Assembly: GCF_028372415.1 (NCBI RefSeq) | Contig: NC_092873.1 | Span: forward strand, 355,288,128-355,352,127 | Direction: 5' to 3' | Origin: Notamacropus eugenii | Taxonomy: Eukaryota; Chordata; Mammalia; Diprotodontia; Macropodidae | DNA: 64,000 nt | Shown here: one piece after another, positions 22,951-64,000 of the stretch | How the letters are laid out: each line of letters starts with the position of its first letter | Numbering within the stretch: position 1 is the first letter of the stretch | Translations under genes and position numbers: made by a program | Notes under the pieces: model-generated | The model's input: the letters and a program-made list of their open reading frames with translations, nothing else | The model's database searches: none | What the model was told of the DNA's origin: nothing

Positions 22951-23290
22951 GCGCTTAGCTGCCTGACTCGGGGCATGTGTTTGGGACTCCGGACTTCGGC
23001 GAAGGCATGAGTGTGGGGCTCGCAGAATGGGGCCGCTGCGGGGTGCGGGTAGGGCGCGCGTGCGGTGGGGATTCCAACAGAGGCTGCGAAGGAGCCCTCG
23101 GGATTCCCTGCGCCAGGACCCCCGGAACCGAGCTGAGTTGTGCGGCTTTAGTGACACCCAGTGACCATCCGTGGGAACTTCGGGCGGCCGCGCCTAACTG
23201 TGGCTCGGGCCGCTCGGGTCCCACGAGGTCCCGAGAGGATAGCCGGAGGCGGGGGAGGGAGAGTACAAAGACAGACCTCAAACCTTCCTC
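22950..23290. promoter_or_regulatory. Orphan CpG-rich stretch
   Basis: Dense CpG by eye (ggcgaaggc, ggccgctgcgg, gtagggcgcgcgtgcgg, cgggcggccgcgcc, ccgagaggatagccgg), right after the RDH8-like poly(A) signal. Moderately CpG-rich DNA also covers the last exon (22,020-22,390). The open frames here show no recognisable protein. It could be a promoter for an unseen transcript, an enhancer, or just a GC-rich gene end. Confidence 0.5.
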
Positions 23291-23299
23291 CCCTCTCCT

Positions 23300-26200
23300 C
23301 CTTTCCCCCGTGCTCCAAGGCCCGGCTGAGCACTTTCCCCTCCCCCAGTTTTCTCCGGCAAGGCTAATATCTATTAGCCGCCTGGAGATCCACGGGCGAC
23401 TGGTTCCCGGAAGGGTGGGGCCGTGGGGTCGCTAAGCCATGACAGGGTGGGGAAGTGGGGGGCAGTTTCACTTCTGGATTCTAGCCCTGCGTGAGATAGG
23501 AGTGTTTCTATACTGGGCAGGGCGCGGCGAGGGAGATGGGGGCAGGTGGGAACAGCCAAGGGTGTCATCGTCGTAGTGAGTCTGCCAGTCACCCCGCCGC
23601 CCCCCCCCCCCATTCTCAGAGGCTTCATCGTCTCAGAGGCCAGGGTGGTGAACTTGGGGTTCCAAGGATACCCAAGAATGTTAGGGGACCCGCTCAGCAT
23701 CGCTCACACCTTTCTTCTCTGTTCTATTCAGTGGTTCCTGTGTAGTAAAACGCTTTGATCCCCTCTTCTCCAGGCCTGGCCATACACCTCCCCCCAAGCA
23801 CCCTCCGCCTCCATCAGGACCTCCCAGCCCCCGGAGAGGCCCCATAGAGCCGTGGGCGGCTGTAGGGAGCTAGCTGTGAAGCCACAGGGGAGAGGAGGGG
23901 GGCTGTGGGCTGCTGGGACGCTGGGGCTGTTTCTCAGAAGTGCCGCTGCCCCTCTCCTTTCATCACCATCCCCCCACCCCCATCTCCCATCTTACACCGC
24001 CCCCCTCCCTGGCACCTCCGGATGCGGCTGCGACCTCCTGCCCCTGGACTTTGCTCATCCCCCCAAGGGCCTGGGAATCCGGGTCGCGGCCCCCCCCACA
24101 CACATACACCCTGGGTTGGGCCCTTGTGGCTTCAAGTGGAAAAACTGAGGCACAGGGTATAGGGCAGGGAGGTGTGGGAGTTAGGAGTAACTCCCTCACT
24201 CTGGCAATATTCAGAAACCCAGCATTTCCAGACCCACAGTGCTCAGGAGACAATGTTTCTCCGCCACCCCCTTCCCTTGGCAGGTTCTATTCTGGAACTT
24301 TTGAGAAAGTGCCTGACACCCCTCCTACCCTCAACCCCCTTTTCCCTACCCCAATGCCTCACCTTGTGTTCAGCCAGAAATCACTTAATGTTTTTAACCT
24401 AATTTCTTAGCACTTTAGATGGACCATCTTTGGGGAACTTGAGGGAGGCCTTGGACAAGCATTTGACTATCAAAGCTCAACTTTTCCCCAGAGAAGAAGG
24501 GAGGTGCTGCACCATGTGTGCATGTAGGCTGAGGGAAGATGAAGCTAGCATCTCAGAGATCATCTGATCCAACTCCCTTCATTTTACAGATGAGAAGGGG
24601 AGACAAGTTTAAGTGACTTGGTTTAAGGTTACTCAGGAAGCAACAGAGTTGGGGATGGAAACCCAGGTGTCCTGACTCATTTTAAGTATTTCTTCCAATG
24701 CCTTTAGATAATTGTCCTCATCCTAATGAAGGCAGAATCCCACTTTTGAAACATACTAGCAGTGTGACTGTGAGCAAATCCTTGCTTTCTGAACCTTAGT
24801 CTCATCTGTAAAGTGACACGGTCAGACTAGATGAAATTCAAGGCCTCTTTCATCTCTAAATCTATATGATGGCTTGCTGAAGGACACAGAATAGAATGAA
24901 CCCAGATGTCCTGACTCCCAGGTCAGTGTCTCCACACCTCTGCCCTGAGAGCCACTGACTCTCCCCAAAGTCCCCAGAGTGGAGTTGATGAAGGCAGAGG
25001 TTTGACATGTGTGGACCAGAGAACATAATTCCAGTGGGAGTGGGAAATGGCATTTTTACTATGCCCAGGTGAAGGTGTGGCAATGAAGGCAAGTTGGGAG
25101 AGGAAGGGATTGAAATAGTGGAAGGAACAACTTTGGGGGAGGAGATATCTTGGTAGTGTCAGCCCCCCCCCCCCCTCCAGTTCCCATCCACCAGCCACCC
25201 TCAGAGCTGTGGTTTATTTGACTAAGCTGCTCTGCTGGGCCCAGGGGGGCAAGGGGAGGAGGTGGGGTATAGATGATGGGAAATGGGTCTCTTCAATTCT
25301 TCCTGTTCCCCATACTTTGTGAAAGGGGGCAGGGAGGAGAGCCACATGTCACACACTCTCACCTCCATCCCTGCCCCAATGCTCTTTCCTTTGGTCACCA
25401 CAAAAGAAGACATGATGAGAAGGGAGAAGAGCTGTTTAACAAATAAACAATCTCAACACCTCAGACCCCCTAGGGACTTTCTTTGACCTTCTTCCCCAAC
25501 CCCTAACCTCCATTCCCCATCTAGGGAGTCTCACCCTAGTGACCTCCCCTCCCCAGGTGCAATTTTGGGGGCTTTTATGCAAACCATTGTCTGAGCTGGG
25601 AATGTCTCAGTAGCCAGGACTTGTGATTTGGAGAGGTGGTGGGTTGTCACTGACTTGTTCAGTTTTACTTCTCTATTGTCTTGCTTCCCCACCTGATGGT
25701 CTGTCATCTCTTTCTCCAACCCCTGAAGATCAGGAGAATGGAATGAAAAAGAACTGAAAAGATATCTCTCCTCTTCCCCTTATCTTGGGGCTGGCTGTTG
25801 TAGGCCAGTTGTAAGACAGTTGTAGGCCACCCAACCAGCAGTGTGTTGAGAATGCTACTTGGGAGAAGGGAAGTTTCATCATCTGTACAGTGAGGGAGGT
25901 AGACTACATGAATTCTGAGGTCCCTTCCGGGTCCACATTCCATGATTCTACAATCCCATATTGCTGTGGGGCCGTGTATGAAGGGTACGTTTAGTGGCTG
26001 CTAAGGGGATGATGAAGGGTACAGATGAGTACCCCCATTTCTGACCTCACCCATGAACCCCATGGGAGAGAAGAGAGTGGCTCAGTTGAACAGGCATTAA
26101 ACAAGCCCTTCAAGTACAAATGAAGTCAGCCTATCTTCATGTTTCATTTCTTACTTTATATTACCAGCACAAGCACCTAATAGGCATCTAATGTTTATTG

Positions 26201-28000
26201 ATGAATTGATGTAGAAGGAGCTATTTCACGACACCTTACAGTAAGGTGTACACCTGAGTTCAAATGAGCCAGCTCTCATCCTTTATCTGTATGCTAGTGG
26301 TCAAGCCATTCCAATATCTCTGGGCTTCAGTTTCTTCATCTTGGAAAATGAGACACTGCATAAATTAATCTTTTTTTTTTTCTGAGTTTTGTTGGTTCTC
26401 CTGGGGGAAAGGTAACATCACTTGGTCTCTCTAGAAGGGCTCACAGCAAGACAATTGTTTCACATGCATGTTTAGGGCTAATGCCCCTTGGTGAATGTTT
26501 CTCCCTGTCCCCCCACCTCTCACCCCCAAGTTGTTCCCTCTCAGTGCTAGAGGCTAGGAATGAGGGACAGGAATCAAGAAGAGGAAGCTGAGTAGTCTTA
26601 GACTTCCAGAAGCCCCTCTGCTTTTAAATACATTTCCTTTGGGATCCTTATGCTAAAGACAAGGCAGGTCCCCAGCACATTGAATGGATACCATGTCTTG
26701 AACTTGTGTGGTGATATGGATCAAGAGGAATCCAGTGAGATGAGAAAACATGGATGGTGGAGGAACACCCACATCAGTGAGACCACTCCATCTGAGTAGT
26801 GAAAAGAGCAGTGGTCTTAGAGTCGAGTCATTGGCTTGAGTTATGGTTCTGCCATGATATTATCTGTGTGCTTTTGGACAAGTCCTCTCAACAATTTCTC
26901 AAACTTTTATTTCATTATCTGGAAAATGGGTATCATATTTGTGCTATTTACCTCAGACATACTACACAGATGTGAGCTATTATTTTGACTTGGTGGAACT
27001 ACAATGAGGTTGAGGGAGATGGATATGCTTTCTAAGACTTGATGCCTACTGAAGAAACTGCCTTGAATTAGAGATTTCATACTGATCTCCATATTGTTTT
27101 ATGCACGTTTCATGTGAAATGTATGGCCTCTTCTCCAGCCTTACTTCCCAGATCTGGGCTAGTCAAGCTTGGAACTAGTATTGGTTTGACTAAAGCTACC
27201 TCTCTACCTATAATCAGGATTTTGTAGGAGATTGATGAACAAAGAACGAGGCAGGCTGTCTGATCCATTTCCCTAAGAGCTCCCCATCTCATATGCTGTG
27301 GGTCTGGACTTTGGTCTGATCTGAGACATGCCAAGGACTTGGTATCTCAAGTTTTCTAAATATTGTACCAACTCTAATTGTGACTAAGCTTGAGTTCAAA
27401 CTTGGATTTCTCATAGTTTTGATTAAACGCTAAAAATGAAAGGATGAGAGTTGAGGGGAAAGGGTCTGTGCAAAGTGAGAAGAATGTAACCTTTCTTTTC
27501 TTTTCCAGGTGGGATTCCTTATACCCCCTGCCAATCACACACCCTCTCCAGAGCTGTGGGATTTAGCTTTCCAATGCTAGGTTATGGATCAGGGTATCCA
27601 GAAATCTAAGTCATTACTGCTTTCCCCACTATGGGAAAATAGAAAAATTGTTGCTCTCTACATTCTCTAAGCCCTTTTTTTTGTGGGGGGACGGGTTCTT
27701 TTTTTCTGACAGAGACCAAGCAAACTGGAACAGCAGAGCTGAGGATGGGTGGGGATGTCATCACTTGGAAGGGTTGAGTGAGAGGAGACCCAATATCTTG
27801 GCACTAGTACTGGACTAGGAAAATGAAATGACCTACTTCTTGGTAGGATCCTTGAACAGAATATTTCAGATGCTTTTGTATAGAAATTCATGTATTTCAT
27901 TTTTAAAAGGAGAATAAAACCCATAGTCCAAAAAGAATAGTAACTTCAAGTCCAAAACTCTCCACAAACCAAATGCATCAAACATGTCTAGTTTCAAACA
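23300..28000. other. Intergenic region between the RDH8-like gene and IKZF3
   Basis: No gene recognised. 23.5-24.3 kb is C-rich low-complexity DNA with spurious open frames. Old SINE/MIR-type pieces lie at about 24,540-24,690, 24,700-24,870, 26,050-26,380 and 26,800-26,960. The second foldback element lies at 25.1-25.3 kb. The remainder (25.3-26.0 and 27.0-28.0 kb) looks unique. Confidence 0.5.
25110..25310 (+). repeat. Foldback element, copy 2 (downstream of the RDH8-like gene)
   Basis: Counterpart of the intron-4 element. The hairpin core at 25,202-25,234 has the same 33-nt length and loop. The stem keeps CAGAGC/GCTCTG, and one inner pair is replaced by G-T. GGAGATAT lies 61 nt upstream of the core here and 62 nt upstream in copy 1. 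A run of 14 C residues (25,163-25,176) is private to this copy. Confidence 0.6.
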
Positions 28001-31000
28001 CACTATTTTTTTTATTTTTTCCCTGTTAAAAAAACATAGACTTTAAACACCTAAACAACATTGTTCTTCACACAAGAACATATTGAAATTTGGACAATGG
28101 TTAGTACTGCTACATTACAGAAGCTTTGATCTTTAGGGGATCTGGACATCTTGCTGTGACAAATGGAAGCACTTCAAGTGGTTGGACTATCAGAATCCCA
28201 CAAAAGACAGGGTCACTAGAAATGGGATGGGGATGACACCAATGCTTACTTGAGAATGGGAGTGTTTTGGGGAGTTACACATCAAGAAGGGTGCTAATGA
28301 CATCAGTAACAGGAGAATTGCTTAACATGGGGCTCTAAGTCACACGTGCAAAAAACAACCTGGTGAGACATAGTCCTCTACCTTACCTTTGCTCCTGCCT
28401 CTATAGGGCCATTTATTCACTGATGTGTGGGAAGGCAACCTGAGGCTGAGACCTCAGTTTCTTTCTCAGTGTTACCCTAGTCACTCAGGCGATCAGGGCC
28501 ATCCACAGACCACACCTGTGGCTTTGGAAACCAAGTTAAAAATAAAGCTTTGGTTTTTCCAGTTGCTAAAATGATCCCTCATACCCGCTCAGAGCCTGAG
28601 AACTTGAACATTCAAAGCCACTTGTCTAGCTGAAGGGGTGTCTGCTCTTTAAATGACCCATTAACCACGTGTAACCCACAATGATTTAGTTTCCATACAC
28701 GTAGCCAGGGCAGGGATAGATCTTCCAAAAAAGGGGGTGGTGGTGGAGATGTCCTGTATCTGTTACCCTACTAATTTGAAGACCTGGGAAAATTCTTATA
28801 GAAGTGAGATGGAAACGAGGCTGGCTGATTTAGCAAAAAGGTTTCTGCTGTGTTTGTGGGACACTCAAGCTCTATATTACCCACCTTGGAAAATAGAGAA
28901 ACTGGTTGCTGTCTGCCTCTAATGAGTGAGGTGAGGAAGTGAGTTCACCTTGAAAACTTACAGATGGGTGGAGGGCTGAGAGTATAATGGGGCTAGGTGT
29001 GAGGGTCAGTTTTAGCCTCTCTAGACATTCTAAAGTAAGGAGGGTGAGAGGAAGAGGTTCTAGGGCACTGACTGAAAAAAAAACAACTTTAAGTTGTTGG
29101 AGGCTCCTGGCTAGAGGCCTATTAGAACTGCGCACTTTCCCTGAGTACATCAAGTTAAGAGCCTGGGTACTTTATGCTAATGAATTAACCTGGTTTCCCT
29201 TCTTTATAGGGCTCAAAAGGTTTGACAAATGTTCTTCATTTATACCTTGAAATAACATAAAGGGAATAAAATCAAAGAATAAACCAGTGTCAATACTCAA
29301 TATGAGAAGCTGCCTCCCCTGGCAACTAGTTCAAGTTCAGGCCCTGAGCTGGGCTCAAAATTATGTCCTTTGAAGTCTTTGGGACACTGATATAGTAAAT
29401 CATCAAAAGATAAAACCATCTTGAATGAACTTTTCCAGATCCAGAGTTCATTCTGGACATCGAATTCTGTGACTCCTAATAATATCCCCTGAGGTAAGTG
29501 TATGCATATACTTCTATCTAAACTTCTTTCACAAATAGTATTCCCCTTTCAACGCACCAAGAATCACACAGTTCAAATATATCACAAGACCAAGTTATTT
29601 TAGGAGAAAAAAAAACCCTCTAAAAGATAATTAATTTCATTTTGCTGGATGATGTCCTTGGGGCCTAGAACTGCCGGATGAGGATACCTGGATGAAGTAA
29701 CTATAAGGACTTGGTATCCTTCTCAGAGCTCTCTCTCCTCTGTGAGGAATGTGTGTCCATGGGAGCTAGCAAATAGATGGCTTCAAGTGAATAATTTTTT
29801 ACTATTACAATCTATGAGAATAAAGGGGAATTTTCCTCCCTCATCAACACCTTTGGGACTGACTCATAGCCTGACCCATTTGGTTTTTCCAACAATGAGC
29901 TTTCTCCAACACTATAATGGACTGAGTGGGAACAGACAGCTAACCAGTTCTTAGCGCAAAGAAAACAACTTTCCAACAGTGAGAAAGTCTCGTGGTACGA
30001 ATTACATGCAGCTTAGGTAAGTGACAGGTATCTTGTTACTCAGTGGCCTTAACAAGCATTAACACATCTCTCCAGGTTCTCCTTATTATCAGGCCTCTTT
30101 GTTCCTCTTAGTTTAAGGCCACTGTTTTTTCCTTGTAACTCACTACAGCCAATCTTGTTTCTTTTGGCCCTTACACAAAAGCAGGGGCCCTTTGTAGCTG
30201 AGAAGCATTGAAACGATTCCCCTTCCATCCCTAATTGGATTTGAACCTGATCTCTGCCCATATCAACTCCTTCAACTAACTTTTCCTCTGTCTTAAGAAC
30301 CCAAAACTTTCCCTAGTTATCAATGTTTCTCACTAACTCTAGGATGAACTGTCCCAACCCCTTAAAAATCACATCATTCTGGTTTTCACTCAATTTTCAT
30401 TTATGCTCTTGAACTTCTAAGAGGTCTGAATTCTTTCACCAAATTGAATAGCCTGTAGGCCCCAGCTCCCCACCAGGGATCACCCCCTCCCAGAGACGTC
30501 ACATTACATCTCTTTTCCATTCTTCCAGCCTGCCCTAGGACCTCTCAGCAATGTACCTACACCCCTATATTTAGCCAGACATAGGGAGAGGGGAGAGGCT
30601 AGGGAAAATGAGATTTTCCCCTGGGGGTGGTAATGGAAATCAAAGTAAATTTTTGTAATTATAATTTTTTTAGGTAGTCTATTTCAATGAGAAGTCATCT
30701 CCAAGTCAATGTGGTATGTGCCTTTGCTACATTTAATGGTGAGAAAATGTGTTAGTGATGAAATTCAGAGTTAGGGAGGCAAGAATTGAGAATAGTAAGA
30801 AAGATATCAGGTTAGTTTGCTTTTTTTTTCAGAGTGTACCGTAGGAGTGTGTGGAGGACTTTTTAAATGGGAGGAAGGGGGAAGAGAAGTGTTCCACTCA
30901 AAACTAAGTATGTTGTACCTATACAAAAAAGGAATTGCTACTCAGTGTCCCTTTTACAACAGTTATTCTCTTTCCTTCCCACACCCATGCCACACCTCTC

Positions 31001-34000
31001 TCCTTAACTTCACATAAATTTTTCCAGGGTTGATTTTTTTTTTTATCTTATTATGGCTTCCTGGGTGGGAGGTAGAATCCTTGTGTAGCAGATTTTGTGG
31101 GAAAGCAGAAGTACAGAGCTGAAGGTCTGCTTTCTATCTCCTCAGGTCCTGGGATTGCAAAGAAACTGCCAATAGGATATGTTTGCAGCTATTGCAAAAG
31201 TTTCCTAGTCCCAAGACAGCAATGAGTTTATAGCTCTGAAACAATCCTTCCTTTCCACTCATCATCTCAAGAGTTTTTGGGGTTTTTCCCCCCAACAAGC
31301 AATGTGTTAACACCACCAGCATATCAGGATGGGTTTAGAAAGAACAGCTGGTTCCATGAGGCCCAATGGATAACTGTTGGGGTTAGACTATGAGACTGAA
31401 AGTGAATAATTTTCACAGGCAAAGTATTACCTAAATTGGATGCATTTTGTACCTTCCTTGGAAGTCTAACAGTAAGAAGTATATTCTGTGTGACTTAAAG
31501 CCCTTTTTCTCCAGGAGAACATATTTCTAGTAAAATGGACACCATTCAGGAAACTGATCGGGCATTAGAACAAGGAGAATGAATGAAGATATTCCTGTGG
31601 CTGGAGGAACAAGTCTTGTCGTCACCATTTTGAGATGTAAGACTCATCTCTTCACCAGAATTTCTTCCTTAAGGTGATAAGTTTTCCCTTTCCTAACACT
31701 CACCTCCAAACTCTTTCTCTTCCCCAACTCCCTAAATATTCAAAAGAATTTGTGAAATCTTAAGAATGGCATGAGTTCCTCTTTTACTGGGGAATCTCAC
31801 TTGGCACAGAGTCAAATACCATATGGTGATTGGTTAAAACTGACACACAAGTACTGAGGCACACAGGATCTAAGAGTTGGATACCCTTATTTTACAGATA
31901 AGGGAGCCTGAGGCTCAGAGAGGCTACATAACTTGTCCAAGGTCACACAGTGACTTTGAGGAAGGGCCAGAACTAGAAACCAAATCTCTGAGCTTCCAAA
32001 TCCAGGACTCTTTCCATCACAGCATGCTGCCTCTACTACCTCAGGGTAACATCTCAAACAGCAAATAACTACAGGGTTTCACAAATAAGAAAAGGCAAAG
32101 TTGCAAAAGATGACTTGTGATCTGTACAATCAAAGGGAGAGTGTCTATTTCTCATAGTATCTACACAAGCTGAGTTTGAACTTAAAACATAAGCCCTTTC
32201 AATATCTGGCACATGAAAATTGCATTTCAATCTCACAGATATCCAATACAACAAGCTATCCCTTCTGAGCCCCCACCCTGTTACAGTTACAGCTACTATA
32301 GAGGAGAGGTAGCCATGGAGAGAGAGCTGTCCTTGTTCTCAGGAAGACCTGGATTCAAATCCTGCCTCAGACACCAATAGGCTGTGTGTGGCCTTGGACA
32401 AGTCTCAGTGCCTCACACAAATCTCTAAGACTGTAAATTTCAGAACAATTGTAGATCTGCCGTGATAGAGGGAGCTTCCTCACCAAAAGTCCCCTATGCC
32501 AATGAAATTACAGATGGACACAAATCTTTAATCTGTCAGGAATTTGAGATTTAGTAGAAATGCTCAATGAAGCTTAATCTCACTTGGAATGGGCACCACA
32601 GAATTGTTCTGCTCAGCAGAATTCTTTTTTCCCTAACATTAGATAAAAAAATTCTTTGGCAAGAAGTTGTTTGCATTACTTTATGTGCATACTGTGGGGC
32701 AGAATTTAGATGTTTTCCCCCTTTATGTTCCTCTTCATCTCCCGAAGAGGTTTAAGGAAAAACTGAAATACATTTTCCTTACCATCAAATAAATGTGCAA
32801 TATACCTACATAAGTATTATATACACAGACATTAATTGTATATATATGTATGTAAACTTTTACCCACTTAGTTCTAATAGATTAGGAAGCTTCAAAAGGC
32901 TCTACAGTCACCCCAAAATCAGATCGTCAAAGTAAGAAGGAACTTTAGCAGTTGTCTAATCAGATACCCTGTTTTGCACATGAGGAAACTAAGGTTTCTG
33001 AGAAGTACAATGACTAGTGGCAGAGCTGGGACTAGATCCAAGGTCTCTTAAGTCTAAGACGCCTTCCTCTGTTCCACGATATCTTTCTTTTATATTAAGG
33101 GTTATCAACTTCTTCTCCATTAGACCTGTGATTGACAGACCTTCTGTGATAGAGAACAGACCAGACAGAATATGAGCTGCTTATGGGCAGGGATTCTTGT
33201 CATTTTTATCTTTGTATGCCCAAAGCTTCTGACCCACTGCCTTTTACATAGCAGATGCTTAATAAGTATTTGTTGAATTTAGTGGGTCAGGTTTATCAAA
33301 ACATAAACCTTGTCATCTTGCCAAAGATCTCATGGCATCAGAAGGGCTATCACCCTGACAGGCAACTTCTGGCCTGAAAAACACTATACTAACAGCCTCT
33401 CAGGAACTGCCTAACCTTCCGTGGAGGTGAGGGGGAGGTAATATGCAACTAAACAATGTTTTGTTTTGTTTTTTAATTTTGTAATACTTTTGCATAAGTA
33501 TGGCTCTGTAATATGACGCTGTAACAATAAACTGTGAGGTGTCAGAAGAACATAGTACCTGGCATACAACTGGTACTTAATAAATGCTTGCTGATTGATT
33601 GTGTAGGTAGCGGTCTCTCCTGTTTAAGCTGTTGAACTGTTTCTTTTGCCTCTTAGATACTCCCTCTTCCAATCGCTGGGGAAAGGAAATGACTACTGAG
33701 TTCCTTAACAGACAATTTGCTGTTTTAATAACCACATGTCTTTGTTTATAAAAGCTGACTCTTCTTATACAGAATCCCTTCCAGAGTAGTTGGGGAAGGA
33801 GAAGTGGGAGAAGCAGCAGGATGAACACATGACTGTTCTGGAGGATGCTGCTGGTCTAAAGCAGATTCGATGTTGACTTTGTGGTCTTCAAATGCTAGAT
33901 TAGGTCCCCTCATCACATAAACTGTGGTCTTCCTCTGTTCTTTTATGGCAATTGGAAATATCTGCCCTTACACCCCTTCCCTGACTTGAAAATCAATGTA

Positions 34001-34477
34001 GTCCAAGGCTTGAATGCATGCAAAATTCTGTCAGTTTTCTGGTCAAGACCAGTTTTCCCGGCTTATGGTGTTGAATACATGCCACCTCCAAGCTTTCATA
34101 GAGCACAGCCAGGGGGCTGTTTGAAGTTTGAATGGACAAACTTCTTAACCTAGCTTTGAGTTGTGCTGCTGTAGAAGGCAATGATTAAAGATTCCCTGCT
34201 TTTAGTTCAATAATATAAAGTACCTGAGGAAAAGAAATGCTGAAAAAAAAACCAAAACCCATCTCTCAATAGTAACACAATGGGTCCACAAGAGTTACTG
34301 AATGAGAGCAGAATCCCTTAGGCAGTTAATGAAGACATTACACTTTTTATGTCAGAACTGGAATGAAAAATAATAGGAGGTGGTACAGTTTCGGCAAAGT
34401 AGAAGTATTAGTTATTTGCTGTTTTCGTTGCTTTTTAAAGATGCTTAATACTTAAATCTCTGAGAGAATTGAGCTAT
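28000..34477 (-). other. IKZF3: Probable long 3' UTR of IKZF3
   Basis: No coding sequence follows the IKZF3 stop. Minus-strand AATAAA signals occur at 28412-28417 and 28011-28016, the latter followed on the minus strand by GT-rich sequence. Human IKZF3 also has a 3' UTR of several kb. The interval contains a few old SINE/L2 pieces (about 31,865-32,060, 32,300-32,460, 32,915-33,090, 33,165-33,300, 33,545-33,605) but is otherwise unique. The end point is inferred, not proven. Confidence 0.45.
28011..28016 (-). terminator. IKZF3: Candidate distal poly(A) signal of IKZF3
   Basis: AATAAA on the minus strand, about 6.5 kb after the stop codon, followed by tagtgtgtttgaaac on the same strand. A second AATAAA lies at 28412-28417 and could be used instead. 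Confidence 0.4.
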
Positions 34478-62932
<28,455 letters not shown>

Positions 62933-64000
62933 CTGCAGGGAAGAAAATGCGAGAAATGAAAAATGATGGCGTCTGGAGCTAACAAAGCAGCTCAAAGAGA
63001 AGAGACCCACAGATGACAACATGACACCAAATGAGGCTAGCCTAACATTGAGGCTAACTTATCACCGCAAAAAACAAGAAGACCTCATTAAGGAGATCAC
63101 TCATTCCTGGGGTTTAGCGTTACTGACAAAAAGAGAATGCCAAGAATGGATAAGAGTGATTTCAGCCCTTCGGGGTGGAGAGGGAATCGATTTCTAACGA
63201 CCACTAACACAAGAAGTATTCTCATGTCACTAAGTATGACAGAATGCTGCTATTTGCTCTCTTTTGACTGACAGGATTTAATCTGGACTGGTTCTCAAAA
63301 CTGGTGCCTTTTTTTTAGGAGATGTGGAAAAGGAACTAGAAGATATGCCCTCAGATATAGGGACATACTTTTTGAATCCTTTGAATCCTAGTTACACTGA
63401 ATTTAAGACTCCTTTAGACTGAAAGATTAACAATTAATGTGGCCTTCCTGCTTCCAAGCCAAGATTTTGTCTCTTCTCCCTGCCATTAATCATCAAAACA
63501 TGCCTTATCTATCTCTCGAGTCTGATAAAGATGCTAAATTAAAAGTGGAGGAAGGAGTCAGTACTAGTGAACATGGTTGAGATGGCCAAAAGGACCTGTA
63601 ACTTTATAATTTAAACTTCCAAGGACTCATTTTAATTTGAAGAGTTATATAGGGGGGAAGCTGGGGAGAGGAGTTCTTCAATTCTGTATACGAGAGAGAT
63701 AGTAATGCCTAGACCATGGGAATTCTAAATCCAGGGGCCCAGAACTACAAGACTGAGGGAAAGGGAGATGGCTCAAGGGAGGAAGTAGTAGGCTGTCCCA
63801 TACACTGAGAGTCTCTAAAAAGGTTCAATCAGAAATCAACCACTCAAGCTAAAGACTGGAAAAAGCTGGAAGGCAAATGTGTTCAGTGGTACTAACAAAG
63901 TGTAAATAAATATGCATCAGCTGACCTCACAGGGATGGCATTTTTCAGATATTTAATGCTCATTTTTATTTGCAAGAACCACTTAAAACTCTGGCTCTTA
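62933..64000 (-). other. IKZF3: IKZF3 intron 3, partial
   Basis: Sequence upstream of the finger-1 exon up to the window edge. No exon recognised; the earlier IKZF3 exons are expected further right. Confidence 0.6.

Noticed and set aside
22977-23435. 152-aa open frame in the CpG-rich stretch
   Set aside because: Composition follows GC content (Arg, Gly, Pro, Ser); no recognised domain and no counterpart frame continuing into an exon.

Overview
The window looks like a marsupial chromosome segment. The non-coding DNA is packed with tRNA-/CORE-type SINEs whose 3' part reads like the common marsupial consensus (gaggaaactgaggc ... gacttgcccagggtcaca ... ccacctagctgcc), with marsupial-type L1 3' ends, L2/L3 (CR1-type) LINE remains and hAT MITEs. 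The genes are the mammalian GRB7-IKZF3 neighbourhood (human 17q12-q21). The species cannot be fixed from the sequence alone. No retrovirus-like element was recognised.

Layout. 1-9.39 kb: repeat-rich DNA upstream of GRB7, with a 0.77 kb CA/CAGA tract and reversed L1 pieces; no MIEN1 or ERBB2 exon is visible. 9,391-16,663 (+): complete coding part of GRB7, 14 coding exons, 530 aa, with RA, PH, BPS and SH2 regions; poly(A) signal at 17,251. 18,090-22,341 (+): an intact six-exon, 318-aa short-chain dehydrogenase of the RDH8 (photoreceptor retinol dehydrogenase) type, poly(A) signal at 22,945. 22.95-23.3 kb: an orphan CpG-rich stretch. 23.3-28 kb: intergenic DNA holding the second copy of a foldback element whose first copy lies in GRB7 intron 4. 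28.0-34.48 kb: probable long 3' UTR of IKZF3. 34,478-62,932 (-): the last five coding exons of IKZF3 (Aiolos), with all six C2H2 zinc fingers; its first exons lie beyond the right edge.

GRB7 is a cytoplasmic adaptor for receptor tyrosine kinases and IKZF3 a lymphoid transcription factor; they are neighbours in human too and need not share a pathway. The unexpected item is the RDH8-like gene between them. I know of no such gene in this interval in human, so this may be an ancestral gene lost in eutherians or a lineage-specific copy. Other points worth a look are the paired foldback element, the CpG-rich stretch without a recognised gene, and a seven-unit array whose units resemble mariner ends.

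Exon boundaries were set by hand from canonical GT/AG sites, reading-frame continuity and family protein sequences recalled from memory. No alignment or database search was run, and repeat borders are approximate.
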